DNA of 12,112 bases, taken from assembly GCA_023415605.1 (NCBI GenBank), contig JAEZKB010000259.1, positions 1 to 12,112 on the forward strand, given 5' to 3'. Every line of letters starts with the position of its first letter. Positions within the stretch are counted from its first letter, which is position 1. A program made the position numbers and the translations under genes. Positions 1 to 6,306 of the stretch are shown here, piece after piece. The notes beneath the pieces were generated by a model. The model saw only the letters and a program-made list of their open reading frames with translations. It did no database searches and was not told the DNA's origin. This DNA is from Pseudomonadota bacterium (GTDB lineage Bacteria; Pseudomonadota; Alphaproteobacteria; Rhizobiales; Devosiaceae).

Positions 1-48
1 GGGTCCCCGTTTAACCCCCCCCCCCGCCGCCCCGCTCTGGTGGTGGGA
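1..48. other. Low-complexity contig end, probable sequencing artefact
   Basis: The first bases are C-rich, with an 11-C run at 15-25 followed by further C clusters. Read outward on the minus strand this is a poly-G tail, matching the poly-G at the other end of the window. Nothing coding is supported here, and 49-85 is only a short spacer downstream of the first gene. Confidence 0.7.
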
Positions 49-85
49 GATGCACGACCCCACCGACCCCAAGCATTCGTATTGG

Positions 86-739
86 TCAGTCGCACATGTC
101 TTCGAGTGCGGCGTAGTCGAGGATTTCGATCTCGCTGATCGATTTGAGGCGGATGATCCCCTGGTCCTTGAAGGTGCGCAGGATGCGCGACACTGTCTCG
201 AAGGTGATGCCCAGATAGTCGGCAATGTCGTTACGCTGCATCGGCAGTTTGACGAAGCGATCGTCGCCCTGGCGTTCGATGAGGTCGACCAGCAGCGCCG
301 CCATCTTCTCGTTGGCAGTGCGGCGGCCGAGCACCATCAGGTGGTGCTGGGTCCGGGCCAGGCTCTTCAACGCCAGTGTCAGGATCGAGCCGGTAACTTC
401 GTGACCCGAGGCCGAGCGCAGCGCGCGAATTCCGGTCCCATCGACGCTTTCGGCGTAGCTCTCATGTTCGTCGCCGGCCTCGAAGCCGAAGATTTCGCCG
501 GCGGTGTAGAAGGCCGTGATCTGCCGGCGGCCATCGGCAGTCAGGCGGCAGACCCGTACGGTGCCGAATTCGACCAGGTAGAGCGGCCCGGCCGCATCGC
601 CCTGGCTGTAGATCGGGGCGTCGGCGGCATAGAGGGTCACCGCTGCCGGCTGCATGGCGAGGAGGAGGGCGGTCACACTACCCGGCTCGTTGGCCTTGGC
701 CTCGGCGGGCTTTGCCCGGAAGGTCGATTGAATGTGCAT
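86..739 (-). CDS. fixK: Crp/Fnr-family transcriptional regulator, FixK type
   Basis: A 217-residue Crp/Fnr protein: a cyclic-nucleotide-binding-fold sensor domain (about 30-130), a dimerisation helix (about 130-150) and a C-terminal winged helix-turn-helix. The recognition helix TFETVSRILRTF carries the E-x2-S-R signature (E181, S184, R185) that reads TTGAT half sites in Fnr and FixK proteins. There is no N-terminal cysteine cluster, so it should not hold an Fe-S centre. That points to FixK, whose level is set by FixLJ rather than by direct O2 sensing. Only Cys64 and Cys216 are present, and the position just before the HTH that is a redox-active Cys in Bradyrhizobium FixK2 is Gln168. The ATG at 739 has an AGAGGA ribosome-binding site about 9 nt upstream. 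A FixJ-like element lies about 80-90 bp upstream. It is the gene immediately downstream of hemN on the same strand, 101 bp away. The fixK name rests on domain type and context; another Fnr-like paralogue is possible. Confidence 0.85.
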   Translation of the reverse strand: MHIQSTFRAKPAEAKANEPGSVTALLLAMQPAAVTLYAADAPIYSQGDAAGPLYLVEFGTVRVCRLTADGRRQITAFYTAGEIFGFEAGDEHESYAESVDGTGIRALRSASGHEVTGSILTLALKSLARTQHHLMVLGRRTANEKMAALLVDLIERQGDDRFVKLPMQRNDIADYLGITFETVSRILRTFKDQGIIRLKSISEIEILDYAALEDMCD

Positions 740-810
740 GTACCGCTGTCCTCTTCTTGGATGCTGAGAGGATGACGGAAAGGCTCATCGGGCGAAATTC
801 CGGTCGGAAT

Positions 811-831
811 CTTAGGGGGATTACTTAGGGG
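811..831 (-). promoter_or_regulatory. Candidate FixJ-binding element upstream of fixK
   Basis: On the minus strand this reads CTAAGTAATCCCCCTAAG, preceded by CCC. It contains a direct repeat of CCCCTAAG at a 13-bp period (plus-strand CTTAGGGG at 811-818 and 824-831). From memory, rhizobial FixJ sites in fixK promoters resemble TAAGTA-TTTCCCTTA; the match is good but was not tested. FixJ sites sit near -69 to -44, which from here predicts a transcript start near 763, about 24 nt before the fixK ATG at 739. Confidence 0.5.
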
Positions 832-840
832 TTTTACCGC

Positions 841-2190
841 CTAGACCGCCACCGAATGCCGGCCGGCGCCACCGCTGAGATACGTGTCGAAGGCCGAGGC
901 GATGGAGCGCACGAAGGCCTTTCCGCGCTCGGTGACGGTGAAGCGGGCGCCGTCGAAATTGACCAAGTCGTCGCCGTCCAGCATGGCCGAATAACGCATC
1001 TCCTGCAGCACCGGGGCTGCCGCCACTCCGAAGCGCTCGGTGAGTTCATCGACCGGAACGGCAAAATCGCACATCAGCCGCTCGATCACCCAGCCGCGCA
1101 GTCGGTCTTCGTCGTCAAAGGCAAAGCCCCGCGCAACCGCGATGCCTTTGTCGGCGACAGTGCGCAGGTATTCGCCGGTCGCGGTGATGTTCTGCACATA
1201 ACCCTGGGGCAGGCCCGAAATGGCCGAAGCACCCAGCCCGATCAGCGCCGGCGCGCGGTCGGTGGTGTACCCTTGGAAATTGCGGTGCAGCTTGCCCTCG
1301 CGCGCCGCGATGGCCAGCGCATCCTCGGGCAAGGCAAAATGATCGATGCCGATGGCCTGGTAGCCGGCGGCGACGATGCGCCTGGCGGCGACTTGGCTCT
1401 GCTGATAGCGCTCGATGACACCCGGCAACGCCGTTTCATTGATCATCTTCTGATGCGTCTTCATCCACGGCACATGCGCATAGCCAAAGAGCGCAATGCG
1501 GTCGGGCCGCATCGAGAGCGCCAGATCTACGGTACGCTCCAGCGTCTCCAGCGTCTGGTGCGGAAGGCCGTAGAGTACGTCGAGGTTGACTGAGGTGACG
1601 CCGCGGGCTCGCATGCCGTCCACCACCGCCTTGGTGTCCTCGAAACTCTGGATGCGGTTGATGGCGGTTTGCACCTGGGCGTCGAAATCCTGCACGCCGA
1701 CGCTGATGCGGGTGACGCCCGCTGCTGCGAAGGCGTCAAAGCGGGCCTCGGTCATGTCGTTGGGGTCGATCTCGATCGAGAATTCGAGGTCGTCGGCCGA
1801 AACGAACAGCGTCCGTACCTTGGTGGTGATCGCCAGCAGATCCTCGGGCTTGAGCATGGAGGGCGAGCCGCCGCCCAGATGCAGCGCCTTGACGTGGCCG
1901 CGCCCATCGAGCGCCGCCGCTACCGTTTCGATTTCGCGGTGCAGGCCGCCGAGATAGGTAGCGATCGGGTCGTAGCGCAGCACCTGCTTGGTGTGGCAAC
2001 CGCAAAACCAGCAGAGCCGGTCGCAGAACGGCACATGCAGATAGAGCGACAGTGGCGTCGAGGCCGGCAGTTCTTTCAGCCAGCCCAGATAGGTCGCATT
2101 GCTCACGCCGGCATGGAAATGCGGCGCTGTCGGATAGCTGGTGTAGCGCGGCACCGGCTTGGCATAGCGACGGATCAGATCGTCAGACAT
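841..2190 (-). CDS. hemN: Oxygen-independent coproporphyrinogen III oxidase
   Basis: A radical-SAM enzyme that decarboxylates coproporphyrinogen III to protoporphyrinogen IX without O2, a cytoplasmic step of haem synthesis needed under microoxic or anoxic conditions. The 449-residue product (E. coli HemN has 457) opens with the family's RRYAKPVPRYTSYPTAPHF segment. It carries the HemN cluster C56-x3-C60-x2-C63-x-C65 (PFCDRLCWFCGC), which separates it from HemW-like proteins. The SAM-binding GGGSPS follows, and the C-terminal HemN domain is complete. The start is uncertain. The ATGs at 2190 and 2196 match family N-termini but lack a clear ribosome-binding site. An in-frame ATG at 2253 has AAGGAA at good spacing, but that site overlaps an Fnr box whose usual geometry puts the transcript start near 2228, inside the longer frame. 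Divergent from fnrN; fixK follows it on the same strand. Confidence 0.93.
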   Translation of the reverse strand: MSDDLIRRYAKPVPRYTSYPTAPHFHAGVSNATYLGWLKELPASTPLSLYLHVPFCDRLCWFCGCHTKQVLRYDPIATYLGGLHREIETVAAALDGRGHVKALHLGGGSPSMLKPEDLLAITTKVRTLFVSADDLEFSIEIDPNDMTEARFDAFAAAGVTRISVGVQDFDAQVQTAINRIQSFEDTKAVVDGMRARGVTSVNLDVLYGLPHQTLETLERTVDLALSMRPDRIALFGYAHVPWMKTHQKMINETALPGVIERYQQSQVAARRIVAAGYQAIGIDHFALPEDALAIAAREGKLHRNFQGYTTDRAPALIGLGASAISGLPQGYVQNITATGEYLRTVADKGIAVARGFAFDDEDRLRGWVIERLMCDFAVPVDELTERFGVAAAPVLQEMRYSAMLDGDDLVNFDGARFTVTERGKAFVRSIASAFDTYLSGGAGRHSVAV

Positions 2191-2262
2191 GGGCATGAGA
2201 AAACTGGCCGTGTGGTAGCGCGACTTTCGCCCTAGCGATCGCAGTGTTCGCATTCGCTTTCC

Positions 2263-2276
2263 TTGATCGAAGTCAA
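2263..2276. promoter_or_regulatory. Fnr/FixK box between hemN and fnrN
   Basis: The sequence is TTGAT-CGAA-GTCAA, nine of ten positions of the consensus TTGAT-N4-ATCAA. It is the only such box in the divergent hemN/fnrN gap. Centred at -41.5 it would give starts near 2311 on the plus strand, 22 nt before the fnrN ATG at 2333. On the minus strand the start would be near 2228, about 30-40 nt before the hemN ATGs at 2196 and 2190. It may serve both genes. Confidence 0.85.
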
Positions 2277-2332
2277 AATGGCCCGTCGTGACCGTGCGAG
2301 AACAGCCTCACAGGATCGTCGGAGACCAGAAG

Positions 2333-3052
2333 ATGGACATGCAGAGCGTCGATGCAGCCATTCCAGCCCAGTGCACCACGTGCCGCGTCCGTCATCGCGG
2401 CATCTGCGCGGTGCTGACGTCCGAAGAACTGCACCGGCTCGCTGGACACTCGCGCCATACGTTCCACGAGCCGGGCGAAGCGCTCACCATGGAGAGCGAC
2501 GAGGTTACCGGCTACGCGACGGTGATCGATGGCGTCATCAAGCTCTCGCGGGTGCTGCGCGACGGCCGTCAGCAGCTTGTCGGCCTGCAGTTTTCGGCCG
2601 ACCTGCTCGGCCGGCTCTATGCCAGCGAAAGCCCACTGACCGCCGAGGCTGCCTCGAACGTCGAACTCTGCCGCATGCCCAAGCTGGTACTCGAGAGCCT
2701 CGTGGGGTCGAGCGCCGACCTGAAGCAACGCCTGCTCGATCAGTCATTGCAGGATCTCGACGAAGCACGCGAATGGATGGTCACGCTGGGCCGCAAGACC
2801 GCCGCCGAACGCGTCGCGAGCCTCCTCCTCCTCATCGCCGCTCGCAGCGTCGGCAAGGATAAGCCGCTTGAAGGCTCGGTGACCTTCGACCTGCCGCTGG
2901 TGCGCAACGACATGGCTGATTTTCTCGGCCTCACCATCGAGACGGTATCGCGCCAGATCAGCAAGCTCCGCAATGAAGGGACGATCGTCATTTCGAGCCA
3001 CCGCCACGTGGTGGTGCCCGATGTCGAGCGCCTGCGCCGCCGCGCGGGCTGA
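2333..3052 (+). CDS. fnrN: Oxygen-responsive Crp/Fnr regulator with N-terminal Cys cluster (FnrN type)
   Basis: A 239-residue transcription factor expected to hold an O2-labile [4Fe-4S] cluster and to dimerise on TTGAT-N4-ATCAA sites when O2 is low. The N-terminus shows C14-x2-C17-x7-C25 in CTTCRVRHRGIC, the spacing typical of rhizobial FnrN rather than the x5 spacing of E. coli Fnr. A fourth candidate ligand, C113, lies in the sensor domain. The sensor fold is followed by a dimer helix and an HTH with DMADFLGLTIETVSRQ, which has the same E-x2-S-R readout as the FixK-type protein at 86-739. The ATG at 2333 is chosen over an upstream in-frame GTG at 2288 because it has GGAG at 8-nt spacing and lies downstream of the start predicted from the 2263 box. 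The box implies auto- or cross-regulation. Confidence 0.92.
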   Translation: MDMQSVDAAIPAQCTTCRVRHRGICAVLTSEELHRLAGHSRHTFHEPGEALTMESDEVTGYATVIDGVIKLSRVLRDGRQQLVGLQFSADLLGRLYASESPLTAEAASNVELCRMPKLVLESLVGSSADLKQRLLDQSLQDLDEAREWMVTLGRKTAAERVASLLLLIAARSVGKDKPLEGSVTFDLPLVRNDMADFLGLTIETVSRQISKLRNEGTIVISSHRHVVVPDVERLRRRAG

Positions 3053-3054
3053 CT

Positions 3055-3068
3055 TTGATGCAGGTCAA
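3055..3068 (+). promoter_or_regulatory. Fnr/FixK box upstream of the hemerythrin gene
   Basis: The sequence is TTGAT-GCAG-GTCAA, beginning three bases after the fnrN stop. With its centre at -41.5, transcription would start near 3103, 25 nt before the ATG at 3128. This gives the hemerythrin gene its own promoter in addition to any read-through from fnrN. Confidence 0.85.
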
Positions 3069-3127
3069 GGCGTCGCATCGCGCCGCCGGACCAAACTCCC
3101 TCGGTGTTATCGCCGGAGGAGTTTTCC

Positions 3128-3571
3128 ATGCAGACCTCATCGACCCAGCACCCCGCTGATCTCAGCGGCGCCCTGAGGGATGCGTTCGAGCGGCAGCTGG
3201 CGCTCTGCGACAGCCTCGAAACCATCGCCGATTCCCTCCCCGACCGCCTCGACCGGCAGGAATGCCTGCATATGTCGCGGCTCATCGGCCCGCTGCTCAA
3301 GCAGGCGCACGACGCTGAGGAGCAGTTCCTCTTTCCCGAAGTCGCCGCCACCCTGGGCGATCCGGCCATCATCGAGAAGCTGCGGCTCGAACACATCGAA
3401 GACGAATGCTTCGCCGAGGAAGTGCAGTACGAATTGCTGCTGATCGGCCAGGGCCGTCCGCTGCTGACTCCCGAAGCCACCGGCTACATGCTCCGCGGCT
3501 TTTTCGAGGGCATCCGCCGCCACCTCCGCCATGAGCAGGATTTGCTGAGCCGGCTGCGGGAGGGCAGGTAG
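3128..3571 (+). CDS. Hemerythrin HHE-domain protein
   Basis: A 147-residue, all-helical, soluble protein with three H-x3-E motifs: H61-E65 (HDAEE), H89-E93 (HIEDE) and H132-E136 (HLRHE). These are the expected ligands of a non-haem di-iron site that binds O2 or reacts with NO or peroxide. The usual first-helix His is not evident; the stretch before RQLALCDSLE reads AFE, so the site may be incomplete or use H48. There is no signal peptide or added output domain. The ATG at 3128 has GGAGGAG six nt upstream, clearly better than the in-frame GTG at 3104, which coincides with the transcript start predicted from the 3055 box. It lies 75 bp after fnrN and converges on the receiver gene with a 5-bp gap. 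O2/NO buffering or protection of FnrN is an inference from context; the fold call is firm. Confidence 0.85.
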   Translation: MQTSSTQHPADLSGALRDAFERQLALCDSLETIADSLPDRLDRQECLHMSRLIGPLLKQAHDAEEQFLFPEVAATLGDPAIIEKLRLEHIEDECFAEEVQYELLLIGQGRPLLTPEATGYMLRGFFEGIRRHLRHEQDLLSRLREGR

Positions 3572-3576
3572 GGGTT

Positions 3577-3921
3577 TTATTCTTGAATCTGCATTGCCAG
3601 CCGCACGGCCACTTGCAGCGCATCGTCGGCCGCCGGGGTCACGACCACCTGCGAGCACCATTCCACCAGCCAGGGATGCGGGCGGTCGGCCATCAGCACG
3701 ACGGGATGGGCTTTTATGCAGAAGGCGATGCTCTCATAGGCCTGGCCGGTAAGGGCCTTCTGGTCGATGACGCAGCAATCGAAGCGGCGCTCCGTCATCC
3801 AGTCCATGGCGGGCAGCGTCTCGCGGGCGGTGACCTCGAAGCCCTCAGCCTCGAAGGCAAAGACCAGTGACCCCCGAAGATCCTGGTCGGGTGCGACAAC
3901 GAGTAGGCGGCCCGATCCCAT
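3577..3921 (-). CDS. Stand-alone degenerate receiver-like protein
   Basis: A 114-residue single domain with the alternating pattern of a response-regulator receiver: RLLVVAPDQDLRGSL as strand 1 and helix 1, FDCCVIDQKALTG as strand 3, PVVLMADRP as strand 4 and a final VVVTPAADDALQVAVRLA. The phosphorylatable Asp is kept (D53). However, the acidic pair after strand 1 is replaced by A10-P11, the conserved Thr/Ser after strand 4 is Ala, and the conserved Lys of strand 5 is Thr95. Mg2+ binding and normal phospho-switching are therefore doubtful, and it is probably a pseudo-receiver that acts by protein contact. No output domain follows. An upstream in-frame TTG at 3969 is possible, but the ATG at 3921 is preferred because AGGGAG precedes it (at a longish 11 nt) and the 4000 box predicts a start near 3965. 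It lies downstream of fixLJ on the same strand. Confidence 0.7.
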   Translation of the reverse strand: MGSGRLLVVAPDQDLRGSLVFAFEAEGFEVTARETLPAMDWMTERRFDCCVIDQKALTGQAYESIAFCIKAHPVVLMADRPHPWLVEWCSQVVVTPAADDALQVAVRLAMQIQE

Positions 3922-3999
3922 TTCGGCCCATGCTCCCTGGTACTCTGGACTTTCAGTCGGAAAGCCCAAAAGCGTTAGCGCATCGGCCGGTTTCGGGAT

Positions 4000-4013
4000 T
4001 TGCTCTAGATCAA
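4000..4013 (-). promoter_or_regulatory. Weaker Fnr/FixK-like box upstream of the pseudo-receiver
   Basis: On the minus strand it reads TTGAT-CTAG-AGCAA, differing from the consensus TTGAT-N4-ATCAA at one position. Its centre is 41.5 bp from about 3965, which would leave a 44-nt leader before the ATG at 3921. The intact half site is distal to the gene on that strand. Confidence 0.5.
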
Positions 4014-4087
4014 ATTCGCCCGGGCTGATCCGCGCGCGGCCTGCACCGCGTCACGATCGAATAAGGGGAAGGGTGACGAGCGACGGC

Positions 4088-4702
4088 TCAGCCCAGGTCG
4101 ATATCCATCACCATGCGGACGAGGTCGGGGAGGCTCCGGGCCTGCATCTTGCTCATCAGGCCGGCGCGATAGACCTCCACCGTGCGCGGGCTGATACCGA
4201 GGTCGAAAGCGATGGTCTTGTTGGCCTGGCCGGCAACGACGCCGCGCAGCACCTGCAGTTCGCGTTCGCTGAGCGTGCCGACCCGCTGCCGCACGGCCTC
4301 CGCCGCCGCCTCGTTCTTGACCCGCTCGGCGGCATGGCTCACCGCCCGCGAGATCGAGTCGATCAGCACGTCGTCGCTGAACGGCTTTTCGATGAAATCG
4401 AGCGCGCCGTTCTTCATCGCTTCGACGGCCATCTGCACGTCACCATGGCCGGTGATGACGATGGCCGGCAGCAGGGCGCCCTCATCCCGCAGCCTGCGCA
4501 GCAGCTCCACGCCGGACATGTCGGGCATCCTGAGGTCGGTGATCAGGCAGCCGTTCTTGATGTTGCCAGCCACCGCAAGGAAGTCGGTGGCGCTTTCGTG
4601 CATGCGCACCGCGAAGCCGGCGCCCGAGAGCAGGAACGCCAACGAGCTGCGCACGGCCTCTTCGTCATCGACGATGTGAACGACAATATCAGCTATATTC
4701 AA
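4088..4702 (-). CDS. fixJ: Two-component response regulator FixJ
   Basis: A 204-residue NarL/FixJ-class regulator: receiver domain about 5-122, linker, and LuxR-type HTH about 142-200. The phospho-switch residues are intact: acidic pair D12/D13, phospho-acceptor D56 (ITDLRMP), T84 and K106 (IEKPF). The linker-output segment LSERELQVLRGVVAGQANKTIAFDLGISPRTVEVYRA is the usual FixJ-family DNA-binding region. It is expected to activate fixK when phosphorylated by FixL at low O2. It starts with TTG at 4702, preceded by GAGG at about 6-nt spacing, and overlaps the end of fixL by 14 bp, so translation is probably coupled. No ATG fits the family N-terminus. The adjacent kinase makes the FixJ name secure. 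Confidence 0.92.
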   Translation of the reverse strand: MNIADIVVHIVDDEEAVRSSLAFLLSGAGFAVRMHESATDFLAVAGNIKNGCLITDLRMPDMSGVELLRRLRDEGALLPAIVITGHGDVQMAVEAMKNGALDFIEKPFSDDVLIDSISRAVSHAAERVKNEAAAEAVRQRVGTLSERELQVLRGVVAGQANKTIAFDLGISPRTVEVYRAGLMSKMQARSLPDLVRMVMDIDLG

Positions 4703-6044
4703 CGGAGGCCTCGGTCAGGATCGGCAGAGTGAAGGTGAACGTAGCGCCCCCGGCAGAGTTACGCCGCACGGTGAGGTCGCCGCCATGCGACTCGATGATG
4801 CGCTTGGAGATCGAGAGCCCGATGCCCATGCCGCCCGCCTTGGTGGTCACGAAGGGCTGGAACAGCTGGCTGGCGATTTCCTCGGAAATGCCCGGCCCGG
4901 TATCCTCGACTTCCACCTGCATGCGATCCGCCGAAATCGGGCGGGTCCGCACCACCAATTCCCGGCGCTCGCTTTCGCGCATCGCCTCCATGGCGTTGCG
5001 CATCAGGTTGATCAGCACCTGCTGGATCTGCACCCGGTCGGCGACCACCATACCGCTGTCCGGTCCGAACTCGAATACGGACTTGATGCCGCGCTCGCGC
5101 GAGCCCACCAGCGCCAGCGCCCCGGCCTCCTCGACCAGGTGCTTGATGTCCTCGGGCGCCTTCTCGGTGTCGCCGCGGGTGGTGAACTCGCGCAAGTGCC
5201 GGATGATGTCGCCGGCCCGCAGCGCCTGCTTGGCGGTTTCCTCGAGGGCCCCGCGAATGCGCCGGGCCTGCTCGCCCTCTGCGTCGGCCAGCATACGCCG
5301 GCAGCCCTGCACATAGTTGGCAATCGCCGAAAGCGGCTGGTTGAGCTCATGCGCCAGCGTCGAAGCCATTTCGCCCAGTTCGTTGAGGCGCGCCAGCCGC
5401 GCCAGTTCCGATCGCGCCTGGCCCAGCTGTTGTGCCGATTCCTCGCGGTCGGTGAGGTCGCGGATGAAGCCGGTGAAATAGATGCGCTCGCCGCGCCGTA
5501 CTTCGCCCACCGCCAGTTTCATCGGGAAGGTCGAACCGTCCTTCCGGCGACCCACCACCACGCGATCGAGACCGATGATGCGCTTTTCGCCGGTCGTGAG
5601 GTAGCGCGACAGGTAGGCGTCGTGCTGCTCCCGATACGGGTCCGGCATCAGCATCGAGACATTGCGGCCGATCACCTCGTCGGGCGCGTAGCCGAACTGC
5701 CGCACCGCCGATGTGTTGAACGACTCGATCTTGCCGTTGACGTCGATCACGATCGTGGCGTCGAGCACGGTATCGAGGATCGATTGCAGATGCTCGTCAC
5801 GTTCGAGCAGCGTCTCGGCGGTTGCGGCGGCGCTGCGGCGCAGCGTCAGCACCGAGCGCAACAGCCAGTAGATCGCCGCCAAACCCAGGACTCCAAAGGC
5901 GACGATGAACCCCGCCCGCACCGCGCCGCCGAAGAGGTCGTCCGAAGCCAGCGCCATCAAGGCGGCAAGCACCATGGCAACCGCCGCGACGGCTGCCACG
6001 ATCAGGTCACTCTTGCCGAGTGCGGTGCGCAATGCCCGCTTCAT
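4689..6044 (-). CDS. fixL: Haem-PAS oxygen-sensing histidine kinase FixL
   Basis: A 451-residue membrane sensor kinase. Two transmembrane segments lie at about 13-33 and 41-62, followed by one PAS domain (about 82-200). That domain carries the FixL haem pocket YREQHDAYLSRY: H141 matches the proximal haem ligand (His200 of Bradyrhizobium FixL) and R161 matches Arg220, which hydrogen-bonds bound O2. A HisKA domain follows with phospho-acceptor H232 in AHELNQPLSAIANY, then the ATPase domain with N350 (NLMRNAMEAM), DTGPGI (381-386) and GGMGIGL (404-410). It should autophosphorylate when haem is deoxy and pass phosphate to FixJ. Two membrane spans with one PAS differ from both S. meliloti FixL (four spans) and soluble Bradyrhizobium FixL (two PAS). 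The start is the ATG at 6044; a TTG at 6104 would extend it but has no ribosome-binding site. No strong site precedes 6044 either. Confidence 0.92.
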   Translation of the reverse strand: MKRALRTALGKSDLIVAAVAAVAMVLAALMALASDDLFGGAVRAGFIVAFGVLGLAAIYWLLRSVLTLRRSAAATAETLLERDEHLQSILDTVLDATIVIDVNGKIESFNTSAVRQFGYAPDEVIGRNVSMLMPDPYREQHDAYLSRYLTTGEKRIIGLDRVVVGRRKDGSTFPMKLAVGEVRRGERIYFTGFIRDLTDREESAQQLGQARSELARLARLNELGEMASTLAHELNQPLSAIANYVQGCRRMLADAEGEQARRIRGALEETAKQALRAGDIIRHLREFTTRGDTEKAPEDIKHLVEEAGALALVGSRERGIKSVFEFGPDSGMVVADRVQIQQVLINLMRNAMEAMRESERRELVVRTRPISADRMQVEVEDTGPGISEEIASQLFQPFVTTKAGGMGIGLSISKRIIESHGGDLTVRRNSAGGATFTFTLPILTEASVEYS

Positions 6045-6070
6045 CTGATGGCGATTGGCTGTGGGGGCAT
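6041..6070 (-). other. Possible 9-codon leader ORF coupled to fixL
   Basis: An ATG at 6070 opens a nine-residue frame, MPPQPIAIR, whose TGA stop overlaps the fixL ATG as ATGA. A GAGG lies only 3 nt before this ATG, which is closer than ideal. It might explain how fixL is initiated without its own ribosome-binding site, but short frames like this occur by chance. Confidence 0.25.
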
Positions 6071-6116
6071 ATCCCTCTGTCGCGCCACACGGGCGAGGGC
6101 GCAAGAGTGGGCGGAC

Positions 6117-6130
6117 GTTATGCCTATCAA
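6117..6130 (-). promoter_or_regulatory. Weak Fnr/FixK-like half box upstream of fixL
   Basis: On the minus strand it reads TTGAT-AGGC-ATAAC: one perfect half site and a second half matching 3 of 5 positions. With its centre at -41.5, transcription of fixLJ would start near 6082, giving a 38-nt leader before the ATG at 6044. The match alone is weak; the spacing is what makes it worth recording. The rest of the 291-bp gap from 6045 to 6335 holds only the leader frame, the 6262 box and the 6307 hairpin described separately. Confidence 0.3.
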
Positions 6131-6261
6131 AATGTACTCAGCCATTCGTCGTGAGCGAGCATAGTCACCGTTATCCTGGCGTGATGTCTTCGTGCCGCCG
6201 CCATATCTCGCAAGAAGCAGATGACGGTATTTGCGAGGGGCAGAGACAGCGGATACCGAGT

Positions 6262-6275
6262 TTGACCTCGATCAA
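6262..6275 (+). promoter_or_regulatory. Fnr/FixK box upstream of the small membrane protein and Usp genes
   Basis: The sequence is TTGAC-CTCG-ATCAA, nine of ten consensus positions. With its centre at -41.5, transcription would start near 6310, inside the left arm of a perfect inverted repeat and 26 nt before the small gene's ATG at 6336. It is 218 bp from fixL, so it more likely serves the plus-strand genes. Confidence 0.82.
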
Positions 6276-6306
6276 AGACCGGTGGGGCGCTCTGGCGCGA
6301 TGACGG

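Noticed and set aside
50..775. Long plus-strand open frame opposite fixK
   Set aside because: It is the complement of a clear Crp/Fnr gene, shows no domain, and arises from high GC.
3577..3969. Receiver gene as a normal phospho-responsive regulator
   Set aside because: Three of the conserved active-site features are missing, so a standard phospho-switch is not supported.
4785..6164. 459-residue plus-strand frame opposite fixL
   Set aside because: It is antisense to a complete histidine kinase with all motifs. Its His/Arg/Gln-rich composition is typical of a shadow frame.
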